A program made the translations under genes and the position numbers. From the NCBI GenBank assembly GCA_038213005.1, contig JBBQTU010000050.1, positions 1-20,239 on the forward strand: a stretch of 20,239 nucleotides of DNA. Reading direction: 5' to 3'. Source of the stretch: JBBQTU01 sp038213005. Its GTDB lineage: Bacteria; Planctomycetota; Phycisphaerae; Tepidisphaerales; Tepidisphaeraceae. Below, piece after piece: positions 6,672 to 15,800 of this stretch. Numbering within the stretch: position 1 is the first letter of the stretch; each line of letters begins with the position of its first letter. The notes under the pieces were generated by a model. It did not search any database, was not told where the DNA came from, and saw nothing but the letters and a program-made list of their open reading frames with translations.

Positions 6672-6986
6672 ATGGCAGATGAACAAGTGGTCCCCCCGGC
6701 CGATCAGCAGGTTCAGGTGATGTTGGACGAGCGTGACATGCGCACGCTGTACGCCAACGCCTATCGCATCCACACGGCCCCCGAAGAGGTGGTGGTTGAT
6801 CTGGGCTTTAACATGCCCGATCCCAACCCCCAGAACGGCCAGCAGCGGCTGCTGTTCAAGGTCACCGACCGCGTGATCATGAGCTACGGCAACGCCAAGC
6901 GGCTTGCGATGTCGCTGACTCAGCTCGTGAAGCGTTACGAGCAGCAGTTCGGCGAACTTCCGATGCAGCCCGGCGCCAAGAAGTAA
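6672..6986 (+). CDS. DUF3467 family protein
   Basis: This 104-residue protein matches the DUF3467 pattern: after a Pro/Gln-rich N-terminus comes TLYANAYRIHTAPEEVVVDLGFN, then RLLFKVTDRVIMSYGNAKRL and a final helix AMSLTQLVKRYEQQFGEL. The function of this family is unknown; members are small cytoplasmic beta-rich proteins found in several phyla including Planctomycetota. A strong AAAAGGAG (6657-6664) lies seven bases before the ATG. A perfect intrinsic-type terminator follows 26 bp after the stop, so the gene is transcribed alone. Confidence 0.85.
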   Translation: MADEQVVPPADQQVQVMLDERDMRTLYANAYRIHTAPEEVVVDLGFNMPDPNPQNGQQRLLFKVTDRVIMSYGNAKRLAMSLTQLVKRYEQQFGELPMQPGAKK

Positions 6987-7012
6987 CTTGCCGGTGGCAT
7001 GACGAATAGAAG

Positions 7013-7049
7013 CCGACTGGCGCTTTGCGGCGCCAGTCGGTCTCTGTTT
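7013..7049 (+). terminator. Intrinsic terminator after the DUF3467 gene
   Basis: CCGACTGGCGC (7013-7023) and GCGCCAGTCGG (7030-7040) form a perfect 11-bp GC-rich stem with a six-base loop, followed by TCTCTGTTT. It lies 26 bp after the DUF3467 stop on the plus strand and separates that gene from the nuo operon. Confidence 0.85.
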
Positions 7050-7075
7050 GACCCTTGCGCAGAGTCCTGCGGCGA

Positions 7076-7104
7076 TTGACGCGGGCACTCTCTATTGCAA
7101 TCAT
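7076..7104 (+). promoter_or_regulatory. Candidate promoter of the nuoE operon
   Basis: TTGACG (7076-7081) and AATCAT (7099-7104) are 17 bases apart and each match the sigma-70 boxes at four or five positions. They lie between the terminator and nuoE, 53 bases before its start. The match is modest and could be chance. Confidence 0.3.
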
Positions 7105-7156
7105 TGACCGCTGCGGATTGGCCGCTAGCCGGGGTTTTACCTAAGCTTGAGGTGTT

Positions 7157-7729
7157 ATGGCCTGGATCGCCAAAGATCGACGCGAGGCGCCGCCGAAAGA
7201 GGGCGGGCCCCTGCTCACCGATGAACTCAAGAGGCATCTGGCGGAGAAGTACATCCCCCGCTACCCCACCAGACGGGCGGTGCTGCTGCCGGCGCTACAT
7301 CATATCCAGCACACGCTGGGCTACATCCCGGCGCAGGCGCTGGCGGAGGTGGCCGAGTTTCTGGAGATCTCGCCGGCCGAGGCTTTGGATACAGCGAGTT
7401 TCTACGAGGAATACTGGCTCAAGCCCAAGGGTAAATACCTGATCCAGGTGTGCCGGTCGCTGGCATGCGAGATCTGCGGGTCCCGGCGGCTGACCGATCA
7501 CATTCAGAACAAACTGGGCATCGGGGTGGGACAGACCACCCCGGACGGCAAATTCACGCTGATTGAGGTTGAATGCCTGGGCTCGTGTGGAACCGCGCCG
7601 GCGGTGCTGGTCAACGAAGTTCTGTACGAGGATCTGACGGCTGAGAGCATCGACCGGGTGCTGGATGGTCTGCCGGAGAACCCGGCCGACTATCGCGACC
7701 CTTCGGTGACGTGGCACGAGGCGCACTAG
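7157..7729 (+). CDS. nuoE: NADH dehydrogenase subunit E (24-kDa, thioredoxin-like [2Fe-2S])
   Basis: NuoE carries the N1a [2Fe-2S] cluster beside NuoF in the NADH-oxidising module of complex I and related soluble enzymes. The 190-residue protein has the N-terminal helical part (YPTRRAVLLPALHHIQ, LGYIPAQALAEVAEFL) and the thioredoxin-like fold. The four ligands are in the family spacing: Cys99 and Cys104 in VCRSLACEICG, and Cys140 and Cys144 in ECLGSCGTAP. ASFYEEYWLKPKGKY matches the usual TFY-F-PKGK segment. The ATG at 7157 has GAGG four bases upstream. It is the first gene of a three-gene unit with nuoF last. NuoE-like subunits also serve NAD-linked hydrogenases and formate dehydrogenases, so complex I membership is not certain. 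Confidence 0.93.
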   Translation: MAWIAKDRREAPPKEGGPLLTDELKRHLAEKYIPRYPTRRAVLLPALHHIQHTLGYIPAQALAEVAEFLEISPAEALDTASFYEEYWLKPKGKYLIQVCRSLACEICGSRRLTDHIQNKLGIGVGQTTPDGKFTLIEVECLGSCGTAPAVLVNEVLYEDLTAESIDRVLDGLPENPADYRDPSVTWHEAH

Positions 7730-7748
7730 ATCGCTGGCGAGGTGGTTC

Positions 7749-8345
7749 ATGGCAATGCAGATCAAGGGGCCCGGTGGGCTGATCAAGCTGGCGGTAATAG
7801 TGGCCGTGGTTGTCGTGGTCGGCGTGCTGCTTTGGCAGCATCTGTTCGGCACGTATCGGCTGGTTGAGATCGAGAAGGGCGTGGTCTACAGCACTGGCCT
7901 GCGCAGCGTGGAGGAACTGAACAACGCCGCGCTGTCGTCAAGGGCCAGGTGCATCCTGCTCTGCTCAGACACGGTGGAACTGGAAACGCCGCTGCTGTCG
8001 GCGTCGCAGACGTATGCGTTTCACAGCAAGCTGCGGGTTGAGGATTTTCGGGTTGGCCCCGGCGCCTGGCCGACGTCGGACAACATCGACGTGGCGCTGC
8101 AGGTGATCGCCAAGGCATCGCGCCGGCCGGTACTGATCGCCAGTGCCGATGGCGTGCGTCGGCCGGGTATGGTGGTGGCGGCGTATCTGACGTCGGTATT
8201 GAAGTACGACAAGCCCGCTGCGATGAAGCGTATGCGTGAGTTATTCGGCGATGCGCCCGGCATTGAGGATGTGGGTCGTTTTCTGGAAGTGTATGAGCCG
8301 GCGTCGCAGAAGGTTACCCGGCAACTGCCGCTGAGTAAGGAATAA
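7749..8345 (+). CDS. Membrane-anchored tyrosine/dual-specificity phosphatase-like protein lacking the catalytic Cys
   Basis: This 198-residue protein has one N-terminal membrane segment (about 11-29, IKLAVIVAVVVVVGVLLW) and then a domain laid out like DSP-type phosphatases. KGVVYSTGLRSVEELN corresponds to the usual lYRSGQ-s-EEL entry, WPTSDNIDVALQVI precedes the P-loop, and RRPVLIASADGVRRPGMVVA occupies the P-loop site. There the family HCx5R reads A131-S132-ADGVR-R138: the arginine and spacing are kept, but His is Ala and the nucleophile Cys is Ser. It is therefore probably a pseudophosphatase that binds a phosphate or protein ligand. GAGGTGG lies just upstream; ATG 7755 is an alternative start. 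It sits 19 bp after nuoE and 3 bp before nuoF, so it is co-transcribed with both. The substrate-binding role is inference. Confidence 0.75.
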   Translation: MAMQIKGPGGLIKLAVIVAVVVVVGVLLWQHLFGTYRLVEIEKGVVYSTGLRSVEELNNAALSSRARCILLCSDTVELETPLLSASQTYAFHSKLRVEDFRVGPGAWPTSDNIDVALQVIAKASRRPVLIASADGVRRPGMVVAAYLTSVLKYDKPAAMKRMRELFGDAPGIEDVGRFLEVYEPASQKVTRQLPLSKE

Positions 8346-8348
8346 GCC

Positions 8349-9698
8349 ATGGCCTTTATTGAACCGGTCCTCACAAAGCGCATCCCGCTCGATCCCGCGA
8401 AGCGAAAGCTCGTCTGGTACGACGACTATGTCGCCACCGGCGGCTATGAATCGCTGAAGAAGGCGCTGGATATGAAGGCCCAGGACATCATCAAGACGGT
8501 GACGGAGTCGGGCCTGCGCGGGCGCGGCGGCGCGGGATTTTCGGCCGGGCAGAAATGGTCGTTCATCCCCAAGCAGAAGACCGGCTTGCACTATCTGACG
8601 GTCAACGCCGATGAGTCCGAGCCGGGCACGTTCAAGGACCGTTACCTGATCGACTACGACCCGCATCAGATGCTCGAAGGCATCGCCATCGCCGCGATCG
8701 CCACACAGTGCGATGTGGCGTACATCTTCATCCGCGGCGAATACCACCGCCAGGCCAAGGTGCTGGAGCAGGCTATCGCCGAGGCGTACGCCCACGGGAT
8801 CTTCGGACCACAGGGAATCCTGGGCTCCAGTACGAAACTCCAGTGCTATGTCCACCGTGGCGCTGGCGCTTACATCTGCGGCGAGGAGACCGGGCTGCTG
8901 GAGGCACTGGAAGGCAAGCGCGGCTGGCCGCGAAACAAGCCTCCGTTCCCCGCGATCGCCGGCGCCTTCGCCCGGCCGACGGTCATCAACAATGTCGAGA
9001 CCCTCTGCTGCGTCCCGCACATCATCCAGCGTGGGCCGGCGTGGTTTAAGACCATGGGCACGCCCAGTTCGCCGGGCCCCAAGCTGTTTGGCATGTCCGG
9101 CCATCTGAACAAGCCCGGCGTCTACGAGGACGAACTGGGCATCACGCTGGACTACGCCATCAACAAGCTGTCGGGCGGGATGAAGGGCGGCAAGTACAAG
9201 GCGGCCATCTGCGGCGGCATCTCGATGGGCGTGCTGGGTACCGATCAACTGGACATCAAGCTGGACTTTGACGATGTGCGCTTCCGCGGCGGCTGCCTGG
9301 GTCTGGGCACGGCGGGAATGATCGTGATGAACGAGCACACCGACATGGTGGAGGCCCTTCGCAACTGCGTGCGGTTCTATGCTCATGAATCATGCGGCCA
9401 GTGCACGCCTTGCCGCGAAGGATCGGCCTGGATGCGCAAGATACTGGACCGCATCGTTGATGGCGGAGGGCGTGAGAGGGACCTGGACATGCTGATGGAA
9501 CTGGAGAAGACCCAGGGCATCATGCCCGGCACGACCATCTGCGGCCTGGCGGACGGCACCGCCTGGGCCAGCCGCACCTTCATCAACAAGTTCTATAGTG
9601 AATTCGCCGCGCGCTGCAGCAGGAAAGATGTCGTCCCGCTGACCATCGCCGGACGCACCAGCAACGTCATCAGCCCCATGGGCGCCAACACGCGCTGA
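8349..9698 (+). CDS. nuoF: NADH dehydrogenase subunit F (51-kDa, FMN and [4Fe-4S])
   Basis: NuoF oxidises NADH through FMN and passes electrons to its N3 [4Fe-4S] cluster. The 449 residues match the usual NuoF length without extra ferredoxin domains. The FMN/NADH region shows RGRGGAGFSAGQKW (57-70), NADESEPGTFKDR (86-98) and GAGAYICGEETGLLEALEGK (171-190), followed by RGWPRNKPPFPA and NNVET. The cluster ligands are Cys349, Cys352 and Cys355 in ESCGQCTPCREG, and Cys398 in TTICGLADG. The ATG follows the phosphatase-like gene by three bases, with AAGGAA just upstream. No nuoG lies downstream: the next gene is convergent. The partner subunit must be encoded elsewhere, or the pair serves another NAD(H)-linked enzyme. 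Confidence 0.95.
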   Translation: MAFIEPVLTKRIPLDPAKRKLVWYDDYVATGGYESLKKALDMKAQDIIKTVTESGLRGRGGAGFSAGQKWSFIPKQKTGLHYLTVNADESEPGTFKDRYLIDYDPHQMLEGIAIAAIATQCDVAYIFIRGEYHRQAKVLEQAIAEAYAHGIFGPQGILGSSTKLQCYVHRGAGAYICGEETGLLEALEGKRGWPRNKPPFPAIAGAFARPTVINNVETLCCVPHIIQRGPAWFKTMGTPSSPGPKLFGMSGHLNKPGVYEDELGITLDYAINKLSGGMKGGKYKAAICGGISMGVLGTDQLDIKLDFDDVRFRGGCLGLGTAGMIVMNEHTDMVEALRNCVRFYAHESCGQCTPCREGSAWMRKILDRIVDGGGRERDLDMLMELEKTQGIMPGTTICGLADGTAWASRTFINKFYSEFAARCSRKDVVPLTIAGRTSNVISPMGANTR

Positions 9699-9800
9699 GC
9701 CCGCCGGGCCGAGGCGCAGCATCTCCTCCGCCAATAGCACCACGTCGGCCCAACTGCCGGCGATGATCTGCTCGGCCTGTTCAGCTTTGACGATCATAAC

Positions 9801-9823
9801 CCCTGCGACCCATGCTCGCAGGG
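9801..9823. terminator. Hairpin between convergent nuoF and the giant gene
   Basis: CCCTGCGA (9801-9808) and TCGCAGGG (9816-9823) form a perfect 8-bp stem with a seven-base loop in the 186-bp convergent gap. On the plus strand it is followed by a moderately T-rich run (CCCTTTGTCTGCTTCTT). It could end transcription from nuoF and, less well, from the minus-strand gene. Confidence 0.45.
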
Positions 9824-9884
9824 CATCACCCTTTGTCTGCTTCTTCCACAGATACCGGTATCCAGCCTGTCACCGCCCCGCCAC

Positions 9885-12800
9885 TCACGCCCGCACATGC
9901 GATCGTGCTGCCGCAGGAGCGTGGAGAAGGTCAGCCGAGTCCTCCAACTCCATCACGTCCAGCCGCACGTCACTCCAGAGCGAGGCAGACGGCCGCCGGA
10001 CCGGCCCACGATCGGGAGCATCAGAGCTCACAGTCAGGGCATGATGGAGGATGGGATAGCCACTGGGTGCCGAAACGCCCAACACGCTCGTTGCGATCGG
10101 GTGCAACTCTGCAGACGCCGGTCTGGGGTTTCGCCGGCCGACCGGAAGCGGAACCGCAACGGGAATACTCTCTGCCAACGCAGGCACGGCCCCGACCACT
10201 GGCACGGTCGGTTCGGAGGCAACAGCGAGCGAAACCGCAACGGCTACACGCTGAACCGGCGCGGGCACAGCCTCAACCACAGGCTCGATCACGGGCGCGG
10301 CCGGATCGGATGCGACAGAAATCGGAACCGCAGCCGGAATAGTCTGAGCCGATGCAGGCGCAGCGGCGACCACGGACTCAGCGGACTCGGACGCGGCGGG
10401 CAGGACCGCCGTATCGGCCGGTTCTGCAGCGGTGGCCGCGGCAGCTTGCGGGACTTCGGCTGGAGCCATCAGCACTGGGGCCTCGGCCATCACAGCGCTG
10501 GCCGCGGCAGGCGCCGGCGTCTGCCATTGCCCCGCCAGGATTGTCAGATCCGTCAGATCCACGATGCCGTCGCCGTTGAAATCGCCGTCGGCAAATCTCT
10601 TGCCCGTGCCCTGCCAATTGCTGGCCAGCACAGTCAGGTCGGTCAGATCCACCTGGCCATCCAGGTTTGCATCGCCGGCTCGCAACATGCCATGCACCGC
10701 AGTCGAGAACGGGCTATTGCCCGACCCCAAGGCCGCCACGCGGAAGTAGTAGGTCGTGTTGGAGTTCAAGCCAGTCACGGCATAGCCGGTCGCATTGGCC
10801 GGAGCGGTGGCGTTGACCACGTTCTGCGTAAAGCCCGAATCCGTGGCCCGGTTTATCTGGAAACCGGTCTCGTTGCTCGAGTTGTCCGCCCACGTCAGGT
10901 TGATTTGGCTGGAGGAAAAGGCCTTGGCGGTGAGGCTGCTGGGTGCCGCCGGGATGCCGGTCACCGTTATCGCGAATGCCTTCTCGACCAACAGCCCGCC
11001 CTGATCGGTGGTCCGAACGCGGATCGAGTACATGTTCTTCGTTTCGTAGTCGAAGCTGGCCGCTGTGCGCAGCGTATTACCAACGATTGCGAACGAAGCG
11101 TTGTCGGTCGAGCCCGGGCCGTCCTCCAGCGTATAGGTGAACGTGCCACCCGCGTCGGGATCCGTGGTGGTGAAACTGCCGACTACCGCGCCAGCGGCCT
11201 GATGCTCAGCGATGCTGCTGGCCGAGAGGGCGATATCCGTCGGAGCCTGATTCCCGGAGACCTCCACGCTGTATGCGCTGGACAGAGGGCTCACGTTGTC
11301 CAGCGTGTCGCGCGCGGTGGCCGTAAAGGAGTACAAACCGTCGGTAAGAGTCGTCCATGTGTAGTCGAACGCCCAGTTGCCGACGGCGTCGGCAATGGCG
11401 GCGCCGACCGGCGTCCCGTCACGCCTGACGGAAATGGACCGCCCCGCTCCGGACGTCCCGGAAACCACGAGGGTTCGATCCGCGGTTCGGCGATCGCCCG
11501 GAACGCCGGTATCATCGCTGACGGCGGTGATCACCGGCGCGGCGACCTGTATCACCAGCAATCCGGAACTCTGGACTGAAGGCAACGACCGATAGGTCCC
11601 GCTCCCGGCCACCACACGGTAGGAGTAGGTATTCCCTGTAATGACCGAGAGATCGGTGACACTGCGGACATTGGGCGACACCGACTGCTGGAATGTAAAC
11701 GCACCGCCATTGAGTGACCGTTCAATGCGGAATTCCGTCTCCCATGATGTATCGGCATTCCAGAAGACGCGGATGCCGTTGCGGGTCTGCTGGGTGGTGA
11801 CGTGGGTAGGCGAGGGCGGCAGGACCGAGAAAGCCACCGAGTTGCTTGCCGTGTTGCCGTCGTTATCCGTCACGGTCAGTACGACGGTACGGTTCTGCGG
11901 CCGGCTGTAGGTGGCGCTGGCCAGCAGCGACATCGCGGAGTTGATGCTGCCCGTGATGAGCGGGAGATCGCTCCCGAGATTCCACGTGTAAGTCAACAGT
12001 TCGTTGGCCGGGTTCGTCACCGCCGACGAGAAGAGGACCTGAATATCCTGCAACGCGCCCGATGTACCCGCGATGGCACCCACGACCGGAACGCCGTCCG
12101 TCACGCTGACGGATGCGGACCGAATGATCACGGTGCCATCATCGTCGGAGATTGTCAGCGTGGCGGTGTAGCTGCCGGGCGACAGGTTGGCGTGATCGAT
12201 CGTGAGGACCTGGCTGCTCGAACTGAATTGGCCGGTCGATCCGGTCGTGCCATCGCTGAAGGTCCACTGATAGTTCAGCGGTTCCAGGCGGGCATTGGCA
12301 ACCGTGGCAGAGAAAGAACTGATCGAACCTTCCATCACCGAATTCACCGTGGTGATGGCCGAAACGGTCGGCGCGACATTGTTAACACTGATGGTGAAAT
12401 CTCGCGTTGGATGATTGCCATTGTCATCGGAGAGCGTCAGGCGGCCGGCGTAGGTGCCCGGCTTGGCATACAGGTGCGTCGCGGTCACTGATGTGCCGCT
12501 GGTCGTGCCGCCCTCGGGGCTGGAACCATCGCCGAAGTCCCATGTATAGCTGAGCAACTCGGTGCCGCTGTTCCAGAAGAATCCAGTCAGCGTTTCCGTG
12601 TCGCCTTCATTGATTGCCGTCGTCGGCAGAGAGAAGAACGAAGGAACGAAATCGGTGACGATGAACGTCTTCGTAAAGAACAGGCTGGAGCCATCCGGAT
12701 CATCAACGAAAAGTACGACGGAATAGGTGCCGGGCATGGCGTACACATGATCGGCGACGATATTCGCCGTTCCGGTGCTTGTGCCTGTGACCATCGTGCC

Positions 12801-15800
12801 ATCGCCAAAGGTCCACTGGTAGACCAGGGCTTCGCTTGCAGGATTCGTGATGGTGGCAACAAAGTGGGCATTCTGATTCTCAACAACTGTGCCGGACGTC
12901 ACGGCCGTGATCCCTGGCGACACGTTGTTAACGATAACGGTTGCCGAATGCGTAACCGGTATTTCATCGGGATCATTGCTCTGGATCGTCACTGTGACCG
13001 TATAGACGCCCGGAGTTGAGTACACATGACTCAAGCTGCGCGACTTGCCGGCGGAATAAACGCTGGTGACCGCGCCGCCGCTGTCTCCGTAGTCAATGGT
13101 CGTCCGCCAGGTCTCACCTGGGTTCGGATCAACGATCGTCAACGTCCGTGTGAACGTCGAGTTCTGGTTGATCGACGCGGGGCTTCCGATGGCAAACGTG
13201 GGCGACACATCGTTCACCAAGACCTTGGTCATTTCCACAAATGGGCTGGTGTAGCCATCCACATACAGGTTGGCTGAGACGTTGTAGGTCGTCTGCGTAC
13301 CTGTGGTAAGTGGCGCGGGGTTGAAGGTATAGGTATTGCCGACTTGTCCGCCGGAGGCATAGAAATTGCCGCCGGTGACGGTCCATGTCCAGTCATAATC
13401 CCGCTGATTGGTGAAGAAGACATATGGCTCTCTGCCATAGCTGTCGTAATCCATGGTGAACATGAGACGATCACCAACGGTGGTGATGCTTTGGGGGCTG
13501 TAGAGGGCCTGGCCAAGCTGGTCCTGACCGACGGCACGGACTTGTCCATCAGCGCCGGCGATCCTCAGCAGCGTATAGCTCGCTTGATCCATAGTGGCGC
13601 TGAAGTACAGATCAGCGCCCATCGCAGTCAAGCCGTACGGGAAGGATGAGGGCGTGCCAAAGGCGAGGTCGTAGGTTGTGCCCACCGTGTAGACACCGGG
13701 TGAGAATATCCGCATGAACTGGAGTTCGCGGCCCGCAGTGCCGACCGAACCGGCGAAGTAGAGGCGGTTGGCTGTTGCAGTCAGTTGGGAAGGAGAAGCG
13801 CTACCCGTGCCGGCAACGAGGTCAATCCGCTGGGGCGACCCGCCGTCAAGATACCTGTAGAGTTCCTGGCCGTAGGTCGTCGTGGTTGCCGTAAACCACA
13901 ACTGGCCGTCCCAGGCCACGTAGTCGGAGGGATAGGAACTCCCCCCGATCTGGAAATCGAAGGCGAGGTACGCCGAGGCTCCCACCGTACCGGACCAGAA
14001 GAACATCTCAGCTCCGTAGACAGGATGGGTCGCGGTGAAGAACAGTTTCCCGCCGTAAACCGCCATGTCCGGGCCGACTTCCGGACTGGCCGCACCGGTG
14101 ACGAGGATAGTCGAGTATCCATCCGTGGGGTTATAGCGTGCCAACTTGCCATAGTCGGCCCCAGTGCCCACGCCGTAGTACAGGGTGTCGTTCCACACGA
14201 TGGGCGGCGTCTCGGGATCGGGCGAAGGCGAGGTGATCTGAGTGACTGATCCAGCAGCAGTCATCCGGCAGAAATAGAGGTTTGATCCTCCGCTGGCCAT
14301 GAAATACAGATCCGAGGTGGCAGCAACCATCCAGTAGATGTGGGTGAAGGTTACGGCTCCAACGCCGCTGGCGACCTGCGTCACCGCGCGATCGTCGTAA
14401 CGGTAAATGCGGCCGCCAGAGCCGAAGTAAACCTGATTGTTGAACAGTACGAAGTCGTGCGCATCGGAAGAGCCACTGCCGACGACCAAATCCTTCACAA
14501 GACTGATTCGTGGCGGCAGGTGCGGGGTGGAGGTGATGGTGACCGTGTCATTTTCATTCACGATCGTATTGGTGGGACTAAGATCCTGCCGCTTGCGATT
14601 GCCAAAGTTGACGCTGCGGACCTCACGGGTGGTGGCATCAACCGTGATACTGCGCGAACCACTGAGGACCGGGGTGACCTGGCCGTACGCGGCCTGAGGA
14701 ACTTCACGAATAGTATAGGTGCCATAGGCCAATCCAGAGAGGCAATAGTTGCCCAGCGCATCGGTCCAGGCGGACACCTCGCCGATGTCCCACTGCATGT
14801 TGCTGTTGGCATCGGCGTAGATCTTCCAGTTCTCCAGGCGCGGATCCCAGGCATCGAACACACCATCGGAATCCAGGTCGTGGAATTTGGTGCCATAGAT
14901 AGCGCCAGTGCCCTGGTTGATATCCACATTGCGGTCGGCATCCCGGCCGCCCGGCAGCAGCGTCTGGGCATCCCAGGCACGCGGAGAATCGCTGACGGTC
15001 AGGGTCAGGTCCTTCCAGCCCGCGGCGGACGGGTAGGTGATTTCGTACTTCCAGTACTGGCTGGCGTCGAGCATCGCCCCACCAGATAGGACGGCCGGAT
15101 TGGATGACAGGCTCGGAACATTAGAGATCGGTGGGAACGCCAGCCATGTGGGGGCAACACAGTTCGGATCGGCATTGAGCACGACCTGATTGGCTGAGAG
15201 CGTGCTGATGCGATCGCGGCTGAGTACTTCGCCGGTAGCGGGATTGGCGATGTAGAGCTTCTGGTCAGAGCCCAAGGTCAGGGTTGCGATGGCGTTCTCG
15301 CTCATGGTACGCGAACCGATGCCGGTGGATCGCAGCAGTGAGCCGCTGAAGTTGAAGACATCGAGGTAGAAGTTGTACGTACTGCCGGTCACAGGTGCAG
15401 CGGTCAGCACATACAACTCAGACGAGTATGCCGCTGCGTCGAGGATATATCGCCCACTGACGTTGGCACTGCTGACAAGCACGGAATACGTGGAGGGTCC
15501 GGTTACCTTGTACACCACTCCGGACGGGCCCACGCGCGTGGCAAAGAAGGTGGAATTGCTGTTGCACAGGCGAATCTCGGCACCGTTGGTCCCGGTGGGA
15601 ATCGTGGCATAGATGGTCGGGGTGCCCGTAAGATCCCAGCCGCTTTGCAGGATGCGAATGCTGTGGACGCCGGAAGAATAGTAGTCACCGGCGGTGTAAA
15701 TGGAGTTGTTGTAGTAGATCATGTCGGAGATGTCAGCCGTTGACATTCCGCCCAGAGATTGAGTGGCAACGACGACGCCGGAATAGGCATCGTGCAGGCT

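Noticed and set aside
9390..9797. 135-codon minus-strand frame overlapping nuoF
   Set aside because: Three quarters of it is antisense to conserved nuoF sequence. Only the first 30 codons are considered further, as a possible remnant.
9897..11579. 560-codon plus-strand open frame
   Set aside because: Its Arg/Gly/His-rich composition and position antisense to clear PKD-proximal, Fn3, cadherin and dockerin domains mark it as a shadow of the giant gene.
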